A stretch of DNA of 64,000 nucleotides from contig JAKSZT010054458.1 of NCBI GenBank assembly GCA_026826555.1, forward strand, positions 4,672,080-4,736,079. The letters run 5' to 3'. The notes below the pieces were generated by a model. That model saw only the letters and a list, made by a program, of their open reading frames with translations, was not told the DNA's origin and made no database searches. Made by a program: the position numbers and the translations under genes. The DNA comes from Tolypeutes matacus (lineage: Eukaryota > Chordata > Mammalia > Cingulata > Chlamyphoridae). This document shows, piece by piece, positions 44,345-56,079 of the stretch (its first letter is position 1; every line of letters starts with the position of its first letter).

Positions 44345-47300
44345 TTATTATAATCATAAACTAAGGATAATAATCAATTAAAAGTATTACTTTTTAAAAT
44401 CATATTAGTTTCAGAAATTCAAAAACCTGTGGTCAAATAATGTTATGCAAAACTATTTTCTAAGACTTATGTTAAAATTATATTTCTTAAGAAAAAATAA
44501 ATTTTTATTGTAATATTTACATAGCTTTATCTTTATGTTGCTTTCTGACAATGTAAAGTAGCTAAAACTACTAACTACATAATAAATATTGAAGAAAAAG
44601 AGCCATTTTAACAGAAAGCCTTATTTTCATATTAGGATTTTTTATGATATATACTATTACTTTTTAACACTATATAATATATTATCTTTAGAGAAATCTT
44701 TTTATTATCATTTTGAGCTTCTCTGAAGTCCATTTGCTGAAGGAAAAGTTAATCAAATTCATTATACTAAAATTACATAAATAGCATATTTATTTTTTGA
44801 ATATATATTATAGACAGTAATTATGAAAACCACACTTTTAAATATTTTTAAATACCAAGAATTTGTACCTTTTTCCTTATTTTTTTCATTGCATCTTGTA
44901 ATTACATAGGGAAAATATTTTCCTATCTACTCTCTGGGTATTTATAAAATTGAAAGTCCTGGTAAACAACAAATGTATTATTGAACAATATTTATGCATG
45001 TCTTTTGAGAAATCTATATTCCTAATAAAACTAAGTATCCAATGATATTGAAAAAATATATATTATTTTCTTAAAGAACATACTGTTTATTTTCTTTTCA
45101 TCAACAAGGTTTATCTGTAAAAATTTATGGTAGTATCTACATTTACACATATAAACTTTAAAGAAATGAGCATGATTCTTTTTCCCTTTTGAATGGAATA
45201 TCACCTTCTTCTTATGTTTTCCATATAAAAATATCCCCAAAATGTTAAGTGCATCTATGATGCACCAGATTTAATATCCTTAGAGCCAGCTGCCTGTATC
45301 CACTGCCAGAATTGATGCTTTAATCTGCACAGCTAAAAGGCACAAAAAGTGATTTAGAGGTTGCTGCTAGGCTGAGAGGTATTTGGGAGCTATGCACAAT
45401 TCAAAATACAACTAATATAAAAAATAAATAAAAGGTACAAAAATATTTTTATCTGACTACTTTAAAAATAATTCTACATGCTACAGCATTTATTACACAA
45501 GATACATTTGCTTACTTTCCTATGACTCCCTGAAAAAGCATCTCAAATAAAGAATGTTTTTACACTACATTTGTGTATGTCTTAATGTTCTGAGGCTTTC
45601 AAATTTGACTCATATCCATGCTAAAAGTAAAAAATGAAATTAAATATACAAAAAAAATTACCAAATTAAAACTAAACAATTAATTTTTAAAATACATAAA
45701 ATTTTAAAAATATTTAAGTATATCTCTATTTTACTCTTAAGAGTAAATATTCTCTTATTATAAGGATTATACATTTCAACATTAATAACAGCACAGATTA
45801 TTTATATTGATTTTATTTCTTACTAAAAAGTACCTTTGAGGAAAGTTTTCTTTTTCTGCATCTTGACCTAATTCACAATATCATGTGAGCTAATATTCAT
45901 GGTCTTATAAAACTTTCAAAGGAGTCAATTATGTGCTCCCCCCATCAATATTACAGTATTATAGGTATTGTTGTGGTTTTTTTATACCTTTTTTAAAAGT
46001 ATTGAGTTAAAGTTTCCTCTTTGGAACAAAATATTTCTAGTCTAGCTGTAGTTATGACTGTTATTGCTGCAGAAATCTATAGAGGATTGCCAGTAGAACC
46101 TGAATTTGAAAGAAAAAGGAAAATATTTTGCCCCAAAATGATTTTACTTTATTTCATAATCCATTAAAGTGAGTTTAACTAACAAGAGAGAATTATAGGT
46201 TGCTTACTACAAGAAAGAATGGAAAAATGCTTTCTATCACAAATGAAAATTTCTGTAACACATTACTGCAAGCCTTAAATAAAGATGCTAACTGAGAAAG
46301 AAACCGATACTTCTAAAATTGCTCTGGTTTGTACAATAGTGTGTCTGATAGAAACAGTATAAATAACTATCTGAGAAAATCCTATTTTCAATATAATCCT
46401 CTAGAATATTCAAAGTACCATAAAAACTTCAAAGCTATAGTCCAATATAAGTTTCAGAATGAGATTCCTGTGCTCACATTTTACTGCCATAGGATCTAGG
46501 ACCCTGGGGCTAAAATGCAGACCTTGGTCTCTGTCTGGATTCATTCAGATCTTTTGTGACTAATAATATAAAGTAATAGGAACTTTTGATTTGGCCAAAA
46601 TAAGAGAATTCTCAATATTTGTTATTGGGATTATGATACAAATTTTTTTCCCAAAGAATTTTTGTCTTACTAAACATTTGACATTTTTCTGAGGTTAAAC
46701 GTTAATATGCCATTTTTCTAATGCTTTAGGGAATCTATTTTTTAAAGAAAATAAAATTAAATAATTCTAAGACAGAAAGTGGTATTTTTAAAGTATATAA
46801 AAATTTAATCACTCTATTTTTGAAAAAATATAGCAACAGTTCCCAAATTATTCTTTTAAAATAAAAATTAAGAGGTTATTTTTTAGAGAAGTATAGGAAT
46901 GAAAAGGAAATAATTGTTAAGAATTTCACGAAAAAATCCTGACATGACAAATAAGTGCATAGTGTTCCTTACACTGAAACATTTTTGAAGTTTCTAGAAC
47001 ATTAGATTTTCAATTTATAACATGATTTTTGGCACTTCTGAGAAGGAGCAAAAACACAAAATATTAACTGACATGAATCAAAAGTGAAAGTGGTTAATAA
47101 CTCCCTGTTTAGTAAAAGGGAAACGGTGCCCTGGAATTTTTTTTAATCCTTGCATTTAATATCTTTGTGTGTTTGGTATTTATCTAGTAAGAGGTATAGG
47201 CTATCATAACTAAGTTTGAATATTCTTGAAAACATTTTTATTCTTTTTAATTAAATAGATTTGATTCGTCCTTTCATGAATCTCCTTCTTTGGAATGTAT

Positions 47301-47655
47301 ATTCCCCTTCCCTTGAGGGAAGAGTGTTCTTCAGTCATTCATTGCCCATTTTCCTCTGAATTTAACATCTGCTCAAGAGTACATAAGTGGAATAATCCAC
47401 ATGCTTTTAGAAGAAATTAAGCTACTAAACCCTGATATCTTATTAAGATCCTTTCAGAAATATAGAAAATGTATAAAAGATTAATGTCCATTTGCTTTGT
47501 TAGAGCTGAATCCTGTATTTTTATTTGTATAGGTTAATGTTGAAGAGCATTAACAGATATGTTATCTGAGACAGACTCTTTAATCATTCTATAATATTGG
47601 GGAGGAACATAAATATCCTAAATATCAGTTTTTACATTTGAAATTTATGAATATT
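44345..47655. other. Unassigned, very AT-rich DNA
   Basis: About 3.3 kb without a recognisable gene or named repeat. A somewhat less AT-rich segment at about 45240-45410 and another at 46440-46560 stand out in composition only. I see no exon-like open frame with splice signals. Confidence 0.5.
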
Positions 47656-47659
47656 AATG

Positions 47660-47775
47660 TTATGCATCTTTGAGGGATGCTATGAAGAATAAATGAAGCA
47701 ATAAATATATAAGAATATGCATAGCTCCTTGAACATTCTAGATGTCAATATGTTATTATCATTAATATAATCATC
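47660..47775 (+). mobile_element. MIR 3' end remnant
   Basis: 'GAGGGATGCTATGAAGAATAAATGAAGCAATAAATATATAAGAATATGCATAGCTCCTTGAACATTCTAGATGTCAATATGTTATTATC' follows the end of MIR (gttgtgaggattaaatga..agcgcttagaacagtgcctggcacatagtaa). Confidence 0.5.
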
Positions 47776-48560
47776 ATCACCACCCTGTTCATTATCATTA
47801 CATTTCTCTCTACTAATCATACTTTAGAGTTGTAAAATAGAATTGCTATAATTAGAATTAGTCAATTCAAATTAAACTTTGCAATAGTCATGGAAAATCA
47901 TTCTATGATCAGCTTTGAAAATACATTACTTATGTCTGGGATTCTGTTGGACAAAAAAAGCCTAGGATACACTCGTGTGAGCTCATGTCTATAAAAAAAA
48001 ATACCAGGAAAGGTGGTAGTGAGAATACCTCAAAATTGTAGAAAGTATTTAGATGTAAACTACCTATCACTGATGATAATCTGTCATATACTTTGTACAT
48101 AACATAAATTTTCATTTATATTTTGATTCTGGGTTGTATGGAATACCTGATAGCTGATTAATTCTCCCACTTGGAAACACTAGAAAAGTCATATAACATA
48201 AAGAAATCATCTATTTGGAAGCAGCAGAGAGCTGCTTAATAGCAATAACTAGAAGGGCTAAGATTCTAAAGAGAAGGAAGAAAATCAAAGAAACTAGCTC
48301 GCTTTGTGCACTTGATTTTTTTTTTCCAGGGATATGTGCCAATTCTGGCATGGAAAAGTGACTGAGAATCCTCTACAAAGCTCTATGCAAAACAAAGCAG
48401 AGTGTTGATGTAAAGGATCAGAGATAGACTGAGATCTAATGATGGAGATTTGGGTGACTCAGTGCATGATCATTTTCCCTCAAGTTATTTTACATATGGC
48501 TTCATGGAATGGGAAGAAAGAAATGAAATATGAAGAAAGCTACTGAAAAGCAAAGCAAAT
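47776..48560. other. Unassigned DNA
   Basis: No gene or named repeat recognised. Confidence 0.5.
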
Positions 48561-48569
48561 ATTTTCTAG

Positions 48570-50760
48570 AATACTATTAAATAACAATGGTGCATTGGAA
48601 TTGTTCTGCATAATTTTGCAATGACAAATACAGGCATTATACATTTTGTCAAAACCTATAAAAGTGCATGGTACAAAATGTAAACCATAATGTAAACCAT
48701 TGACCATGGTTAGTAGCAATACTTCAGTATTTTTTTTTTAACAAATCTATTTTATTGGTACATATTAACAAAGCATGCAATTCATTCAATGTGTACAATA
48801 ATAGTATTTGGTATAATCTCATAGTTGTGCATTCATCATTTCAATCATTATTAGAGTATTTTAATTATTTCAACAATAATAGTAAACAAAAAATGACAAA
48901 CAATAAACAAGAAAATTCCTCACCTCTCCACTCTCTGTTTCCACTTCTTTTTTTTAAATTTATATATATATAAATATATTTTAAGAGGTGCTTAGATTAC
49001 CGAAAATATTACACAGAACCCCCTGGGATTCCTATGTTGCCACCCCCCACATCTCCCACCACGTCCCAGTATTTTTTCATCAATTGTAGGAAATGTACCA
49101 TAGTCATGTAAGATGTTGTTAGTAGAGAAAAGTATAAGAGAGGGAGGGGATGGGGTTAATAGGCATTCCCTTTATTTTCTATGTGACAATCTATAACCTA
49201 AAACTTCTTTGAAAATAAAGTGAAAAAAAAAAAAAGACACTGGGGGAACATGCAGAAGAAATTGTCACTGTACATATAAGGACTCAGATTTTATGGTCAT
49301 GAAAGACTCAATGCCAAAAAAAGAAAAATTGTAGTTTCTTTTTATTTTGTTATTATTATTTTATATTTTGTATTATATATATAGGCTTTGCTTTTGGGGA
49401 GGTTTTTGATTGCAGAAGGTTCACAAGAGTGGCAGGGGAAGATCATTGGTATGGGTTGTCAGTGGTGGATGCACTTGGGGAATTACTTTATGGAATATGA
49501 ATGTGTTCAAGTGGTCATGGGGTGTTGTCTCAGTGAATGGAGGCTCACACAAAAACCGAAAGAATATTGAATTTCCATCCTTGGAAGACCTGCTACATTC
49601 TCTACTAGAGCAGCAAGAATTCCTAGAATACATGGACAGTGCTTAGTGAAGGAAGACAGACCAATACGCTAGGCCCAAGATATTGATGCTTGTACTGAGG
49701 AACATCATTCTTGTGAAATTGAAATTTAGCCTAGTATTATACATTGCCTAAGAGTTACCACCTGACAGCCTTCTTGTTGCTCAAATGTGACCTCTCTCTA
49801 AGCTAAACTCAGCATATAAACTCACTACCTTCCCCCTTTGTAGGACATGACTCTCCGGGATGAGCCTCCCTGACACCAAACGATTATTATCAAGTGCCAA
49901 CTAGTGATGTATTTGGGAAAAGACCTAGACTAAAAGGCGGAAATATTAAATACAAAAGAGTTTTTTTGGCTGAGATTTCAAAGTGTGTCAGGAGGTAATT
50001 CTAGAGGTTATGCATGTACATGTTTCAGGCAGAACTCACTGAATGCCACAGTAAACAAGGCCTAAAGCAGGAGTGCACCTGAGGGCTCTAGACACATCCA
50101 GACAATCCCAGGAATTTTACACCTTGTCAGTGGGGCCTTACCTTGGAATATATGATAACCAATCACCCCAATGTATCGGAGTTAGACTCACTTATAATTT
50201 TTCTACACATGGCTATTATGCTTCTTTTATTTAAACATATAATTAGCACTATATCTGTCAAATAGGTGTCCCGGAGACTTAAATCTCCCAGTTGTGCATA
50301 TGCTGGTTGAGCCCTGAATCTCAGCTGAGTTGCTGCCAACACCTACTCTCCAGTTCATCGTACTGATCCAGCATAACTAACAAAAGGATGATGATGGATT
50401 GTGCCCATCCCGGAAAACAGAGAGTACTTACAACTGCAGCAAAAGAGTTCCATCTAACTGCCCCATGAGATCTAAGCCCCCCTTTCAATCAAAAGCAGAG
50501 TGGGTATAACTATTTCTAAATCCTCAAGATTGAGGAATGAACAAACACAAGGGTAGAATTCAACTTTGGACCAAATTATACTTATTATTATTATAGTAAC
50601 TGAAAAAATTGTAACATTGATATAAAGACAGTGGTTACAAGAGGTTCTGAGGGGAAGTGGAGGGAAGAATAAGTATAACACAGGGCAATTTTGGGACACT
50701 GGAATTGCTCTGCATGATATTGCAATGATGAATACAGGTCATTATACATTTTGTCAAAGC
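48570..50760 (+). mobile_element. Truncated L1 3' UTR, both modules (L1 B type)
   Basis: Begins in the tail of module 1 ('GCATTGGAATTGTTCTGCATAATTTTGC'), is split by a small minus-strand insert (48736-49066), and passes through an A run and the same linker as in L1 B (about 49235-49320). It continues into module 2 ('TTTTGGGGAGGTTTTTGATTGCAGAAGG' through 'AATTGCTCTGCATGATATTGCAATGATG'). The copy stops early at 'TATACATTTTGTCAAAGC' followed by an A/G-rich tail, well short of the normal module end. Confidence 0.85.
48726..49077 (-). mobile_element. Small L1 3' end, minus orientation, nested with duplications
   Basis: CAGTATTTTT flanks the insert on both sides (near 48726 and 49067), and both copies belong to the host L1 3' UTR. 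On the minus strand the insert ends with the type of sequence that closes L1 C ('AGAGGTGAGGAATTTTCTTG', then a TATACCAAATACTATTATTGTACAC block and an A tail corresponding to the T run at 48730-48739). It also carries the 28-base motif shared with 28053-28080. A 5'-truncated L1 of the C lineage fits. Confidence 0.8.
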
Positions 50761-51059
50761 ATGAAAAGAAAGAAAAGAAAAGAACAGTGAAATGTGGGTA
50801 GGTACCAGATGAAAGAGTCTTGCAGCATATACTAGGCTCTTAGCTGAAGATTTTAAGGATCCAATGTGAACAAGAGGTAGAATGAGACTTGATGGATTGA
50901 TGGGGCTTTTATTCAACTTTTCTATCTAGCACAACATGATTGGATTATGGTAATCAGTTATTATGCTTTTCAACATAGGGCAAGATAAGCCCTACAACAC
51001 TAAATTTTTAAAAATATGTAATCTTTGGCAATTAATAAATAATTTATATGAAAATAAAT
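50761..51059. other. Unassigned DNA
   Basis: An A/G-rich tail of the preceding element (GAAAAGAAAGAAAAGAAAAG) is followed by about 250 unassigned bases. Confidence 0.45.
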
Positions 51060-51670
51060 GACAGTGTTACATTTCAAATAATCAAGAAAAAATCAAAGAA
51101 CAAACTTTACAGATTAAGCAGATATTGTATTTAGCTGAAAACTAGTTTTAAAATATCAATATTAGATTCATATAAATAGAAACAATGATAAAAAAATAGA
51201 GAAAAGATTGAAGAACTTCCTTAAAATTTTAGAACTTTTAAAAAGTGATTCAAATAGCAATATTACAAGGGATTGATTATATATAAAACAAAACCTCATT
51301 AGAAGGTTTGAGCAGCACATAAAAAGTTGCAAAAGAAAGACCAGTAAATGTGAAGACAGACCAATAGCAAATATTCAAATCAAAGCAAACAGAAAGAAGA
51401 GAAAGGAAATTATGAAGTGCTAGATACTAATGGTAAAAGACCTATGATATGTGTAATATAAAGCCTATAAAGTAAAGAAGGAGAAAATGTTACAGAAGCA
51501 ATGAATTGATGATGTTTAAGATTTTTCCCAAATTAATTAGAAATCTCTACATAGACCCAGTAAGGTGTGTGAAACAGAAGTTGAAGAAATATTAATAAAA
51601 AAAAACATACAATGCATTTTAATATGTCTTTGGATTGTTGAAAAACAAAGATAAAGACAATATCTTATTA
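51060..51670 (+). mobile_element. Old L1/HAL1 ORF1 remnant
   Basis: 'GGTTTGAGCAGCACATAAAAAGTTGCAAAAGAAAGACCAGTAAATGTGAAGACAGACCAATAGC' matches the coiled-coil end of ORF1 (gatttgagcaggcagaagaaagaatcagcgaacttgaagacag). 'TTTTTCCCAAATTAATTAGAAATC' and 'GAAAAACAAAGATAAAGACAATATCTTA' match the following RRM-region landmarks. Non-coding now. It contains the source of the 79-bp copy at 51948. Confidence 0.6.
51208..51286 (+). repeat. 79-bp segment with an exact copy at 51948-52026
   Basis: The two 79-base segments match at every position and diverge abruptly on both sides. This one lies in continuous old L1 ORF1 sequence and therefore looks like the source. Confidence 0.97.
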
Positions 51671-51947
51671 CCAGGAAATAGAAAGTGAGTATAAAGTGGT
51701 GAGCCAATGCTCAATCTGGGCAGAATCTATGATAAGGTATATGTGGGAGATTTAGCAATGAACAGGGGTGATGGTGGTACAGTGATGTGAGTGGGGTCCA
51801 CAATGCTGGGTGTGAGTGCCAGTGGGGTTGGTGAATGAGTTGGGCTGAATTTTCAAATAGGTGAACTCTGGGACATAGAGGATTGTGGCTGAGAATACAA
51901 TCGAGGTAGTGTTCTTTTGGCAATTTTGACAGGGTAGGCTGACTGGT

Positions 51948-52026
51948 TTGAAGAACTTCCTTAAAATTTTAGAACTTTTAAAAAGTGATTCAAATAGCAA
52001 TATTACAAGGGATTGATTATATATAA
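51948..52026 (+). repeat. 79-bp exact copy of 51208-51286
   Basis: Old L1 ORF1 sequence appears out of place in an L1 3' UTR, replacing bases of the module. Its left junction is 'GACTGG/TTTGAAG' and its right junction 'ATATAA/TCACC'. Confidence 0.97.
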
Positions 52027-52260
52027 TCACCTGGGGCATGCCTCTATGGAATATGAATGTGTTCTTGTCATAAAGTGTTATCTCAGTGTTTGGAGACCCA
52101 CACAATAAACAACAAAATAATAAACTGCCATCCTGGGGAGTACTGATAGGTTCTCTAATAGGGTGGCAGGAATCTCTAGAGTACACAGGCAGTGCCCAAT
52201 AAAAGAAAACAGACCAATATGCCAAAACATAAATATTAATGTTTGTACTTATGAACAAAC

Positions 52261-52380
52261 ATTGAATTTCCATCCTTGGAAGACCTGCTACATTCTCTAC
52301 TAGAGCAGCAAGAATTCCTAGAATACATGGACAGTGCTTAGTGAAGGAAGACAGACCAATACGCTAGGCCCAAGATATTG
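52261..52380 (+). repeat. 120-bp exact copy of 49566-49685
   Basis: Every base of the 120 matches. The source lies in module 2 of the L1 3' UTR 2.7 kb upstream. The target already has its own diverged version of that block immediately before (about 52110-52215), so this is an extra copy, not simple homologous sequence. Confidence 0.97.
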
Positions 52381-53149
52381 TAACATTGAAACTTAGCCTA
52401 ATAATATCTATTGCCCAAGAGTTACCTTCTGAATATCTCCTTGGTACTCAAATATGACCTCTCTCTCTAAGGTAAACTCAGCAAATAAACTTAGTACCTT
52501 TTCCACTGGCATGGGACATGACTCCCAGGGATGAGGGTCCCTGGCACCAAGGGATTATTACCAGAGCCAACCAGTAATGCGTTTGGGAAAATATCTTGAA
52601 CAAAAGGGAAAAAAATGAACTATATAAGAGTTTTTACAGCTAAGAGAATTCAAAATGTGTTGGTAGTTCATTCCAGAGGTTACACTTATGCATATCTCAG
52701 GTGGATCTCATTAACTGTCACAGTTAAAAAAAAAAAAAAAGCTTCAAACAAGGGTGTCCCCAAAGGCTCTAGACATATCTGGCCATTATAAGCAGGGCAC
52801 ATAACCCCATGATATCAGCATCTCATCTGTGGGCCTTACCTTGGAATATATGATAACCTATTTCCCTACTATATCAGAGTTAGGTTCATTTATAATTTCC
52901 ATCACATGATTTTTCTACCCCTTTTAATTGAACCTATAATTAGCACTATATCCATCAAATATATGTTCTACATGATGTTGCATTGATAGATATAGGCCAT
53001 TATACATTTTGTCATAAAAAAACAGAAAAAAAAACTTACATAAAATATAAATGAATGCATGAAAAAAAGCATCCCTACAATAGATTCATTTTTGAATGAA
53101 TATAAGCTTACACAAACTCTTTCATAGGTTACATACTTGGGGACAGTTT

Positions 53150-53370
53150 GCAACTCATTTTATGAAGCCAGAATAAACTTACTTTCAACACCATTAAGGA
53201 TATTATAAGTCCACAATTTATATTTGAATCTTTCCCTTGAAAATAAATATGACAATTTAAAAAAACATGTTTGTAAATCAAATACTGTGATGTATGAAAA
53301 ATAATAATAATACATCATGAACAAACAGGATATATTCCAGGAATGTGAAGGTAATTTATCATTCCAATAA
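53150..53370 (+). mobile_element. Old L1 ORF2 (RT) remnant
   Basis: 'CAACTCATTTTATGAAGCCAGAATAAAC' and 'ATACATCATGAACAAACAGGATATATTCCAGGAATGTGAAGGTAATTTATCATTCC' match the RT region of old L1 (actcattttatgaagccagcat; atacaccatgaccaagtgggatttatcccaggaatgcaaggatgg). An internal deletion joins them. Confidence 0.65.
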
Positions 53371-53374
53371 ATGA

Positions 53375-54285
53375 GAAATAAAAAAGCAGCTCCTGGAAGC
53401 TGGAAACTTGCCTGCCACTATCAGTTAGGTCTTGCTGTTGATAAATGCTGGACTAGTAGACACATATAGCCCTTTGTGTTCTACTATTAAACATAAACAA
53501 TTTCACAAGACAAGGCCACTTTTTGACCATGAAGGATCAAGAAAAAAAGAAAAAAAAAAATAAGACTGCTTTACAATCAATTCTGAACTCTTACAAAGCA
53601 TGAACATTGTACAAATCACAAAAATGGATTGCTTGACAGAAAATAAATTAATGGATAGTATTATCTTATTTTTAAGATTTTTTTTAAAAATCTGAAACTC
53701 CTCAGGTTGCTTTTTATACTAGAAATCATTTCTTATAGATTCCATGTCACTTTCAGATCAAAATTCATCATCTGAGATAATACTTTGCATGAAATGAATT
53801 TAAAATAAGTGGTGTTCAAATCAGTTTTTCTACTTCTTATTCTTCATGCTGAGTAGTTAACTTACCTCAAGAGCCTCTGAATGGAGTCTGTAAAATGGTG
53901 ATAGGTCAGTCTTCCTAAAGTTGTATTTAGCACATATCCTGGCATTAAAGAATGTTGAAATTTATAAATAAAATTATTTTTTAAATGAACTAAAAACATT
54001 AGAAAACAATACTACATCCATCAATACCAATTCCAAATGAAATTACATTCCCAGCAGCAAAAGAAAATTTCTAGATGATCAAGAAGGAAACGATGTTTAG
54101 AATTCTAGCTAACAGGAATCTCAAAATGCAATTTACTCAGATTCTAAAACTAATTTCTCTCTACCATCAGTTTTCCTACTATATTAAAATAGTAAACCTC
54201 ATCCATTGTACCTAATACATCAAATTAATTTAGCTCATTCTAAAAAGGAAAGCAGGTTTCAAAAAACTTCTGTCTTGTGGATTTA
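53375..54285. other. Mostly unassigned DNA with a weak MIR trace
   Basis: About 53860-53960 has a sense MIR trace (GAATGGAGTCTGTAAAATGGTGATAGG, TAGCACATATCCTGGCATTAAAGAATG). The rest is unassigned. Confidence 0.4.
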
Positions 54286-54300
54286 AAATACAGTGTTAAG
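54286..54300 (+). repeat. Left target-site duplication of L1 C
   Basis: AAATACAGTGTTAAG pairs with AAATTACAGTGTGAAAG near 60269-60285, allowing small indels. Confidence 0.75.
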
Positions 54301-55009
54301 AGGGGATTGTGGAAAGATGGCATCAGACTAACAGGCAAAACTTAATGCACACAGAAACAGAGAAAAAGCCAAAAGCTGCCTGAGGAATCTGTTCTGTGGG
54401 TCAGCAGACCAGGACTGTGCTACACAATTCCCAGAAGGATGAGGGACAGAAAGACAAAGAAGCCAAAACAACAAATGTGAGTTACCAAGCCCCTGTGGCA
54501 GCTGGGAGAGCTCTACTCTCCCACCACCAAGATATTAAGCTGGGGTAAAACCCCTGGCTCACTGCAGCTGACTGAGAGGGAAACAGACATCTTCCTCCCT
54601 GTCAGCTGTTTAAAGGGAAAAGACAGTGGGAGTCAGGGAGCTTTACTTCAGTGCATTTGGTCAGCAGAGTCTGCTTTGAATCTCCAATCTGAAGATTCAA
54701 CACATGGAAACAAGAAAGCCAAGACTGAAATACCTCCCTGGAAAAGTGCATGGACAAGGGCCATTTGCTGGCTAGTCTGGAAATATCATGGCCAAAAACT
54801 TTTTATGGTATTCTCTCTACCCTAATCCCCAGGAGGAAACCTGTTTCCCATTAGTGAGTCCCTGCCTCTATAGTGAAAACTTAAGCTGGACAATTTTAAA
54901 GACTTTAAATAAGTTGAAACAAATATCAAAGAAGAATTGTGAAAAAAAAATAGGCAAGAGAGAGAAATTGGCCATCAGAGTAGATTCACCAACATATTCA
55001 GATGCATAG

Positions 55010-55935
55010 ACATCAGCTAAAATTACAAGCTAAACTAGGAAATAGGAAGAGACTGCCCAGACAAAGGAACTAACCAAATATCCTGAAGTCACAGAGGATT
55101 TGAGAAAATAGATCAGTAATTTTCACAAAACTCTCCAAAATCACTTCAAAGAATTAAAAGAAAATATGATTTAAAAAATTAAGGGTATTAAAAAGACACT
55201 GGGTGAGCATAAAGAAGAATTTGAAAGCATGCAAAGAAAAATAACAGAACTTATGAGAATGAAAAACTTGATGGATGAGATTAAAAGTGCATTAGAGACC
55301 TATAAAAACAGATTTATTCAAAGACAGAATTAGTGATTTTGAAGACAAAAGATCTAAATTGAAAAAGACAGGAGAATAGAAAGAGAAGAGAAGGGAAATG
55401 TGGAAAAAAATCTCAGGGAATTAAATGACAATGAGAAACGTACAAACATTATCTGTGTCCCAGAAGGACAAGAGAATGGAAAAGGTGCAGAAAGAATATT
55501 TGAAGAAACAAAGACTGAAAACTTCCCAACTTTTATGAAAGATATAAATATCTATATCCAAAAAAGATAACACACCACAAACAATAAACCTGAATAGACC
55601 CACCTTGAGATACGTACTGTTCAGAATGATAAATATCAGAGATAAAGAGAGGATTCTGAAAGCAGCAAAAGAAAAGTAAAGTATCACATCCAAGGGAAAA
55701 TCAAGAAAATTAAGTGCCATCTCATCACAAACCATGGAGGAGAGAAGAAAGTGTTATGATGTATTTAAGGTACTGAAAGAGAAAAACATTCAGCCAAGAA
55801 TTCTGTATCCAGCAAAACTGTCCTTTAAAAATGAGGATGAGTTCAAAGTCTTCACAGACAAACAAATCTGATAGAATATGTTACCAAAAGACTAGATTTA
55901 CGAGTGATACTAAAGGGAGTGCTGAAGTCTGAAAA
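55010..55935 (+). pseudogene. L1 C ORF1 remnant
   Basis: A coiled-coil-coding stretch at about 55100-55420 precedes 'CATTATCTGTGTCCCAGAAGGACAAGAG' (RRM start, normally I-x-V-P-E-G). The C-terminal domain follows ('TTCAGCCAAGAATTCTGTATCCAGCAAAACTGTCCTTTAAAAATGAGG', 55790-55835, encoding Q-P-R-I-L-Y-P-A-K-L-S-F-K). Frameshifts and stops occur throughout; for example the stretch is out of frame by about 55870. No functional ORF1p. Confidence 0.85.
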
Positions 55936-56079
55936 AAAAGGCGGGGAGAAAGAGATTTGGAGAAGAGTTTAGAAATGAAGATTATTAGGAAGGTTAAACT
56001 AAAGGGTAAAGAGACAGACAATAGAAAGATATGACAACAGAGAGCCAAAGGACAAAATAGATGAAATAAATAATGCCTT

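Larger units (their letters stand above)
51690..53020 (+). mobile_element. Truncated L1 3' UTR with patchwork insertions
   Basis: Starts in the early 3' UTR ('CTATGATAAGGTATATGTGGGAG', 'GGTGATGGTGGTACAGTGATGTGAG', as at 29388), then 'GTGTTCTTTTGGCAATTTTGACAGGG'. A foreign 79-bp patch (51948-52026) and a 120-bp patch (52261-52380) are spliced in. The rest runs through 'GGCATGGGACATGACTCCCAGGGATGAGGG', has an internal deletion at about 52968, and ends early at 'TATACATTTTGTCATAAAAAAAC'. Confidence 0.8.

Noticed and set aside
45240..45410. Possible exon or conserved element
   Set aside because: Only a composition difference was seen; no splice-site pair with an open frame, and conservation cannot be judged from one sequence.
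51752..52273. 173-codon minus-strand frame
   Set aside because: It spans an L1 3' UTR and the 79-bp patch in antisense, so it is a mosaic without coding history.
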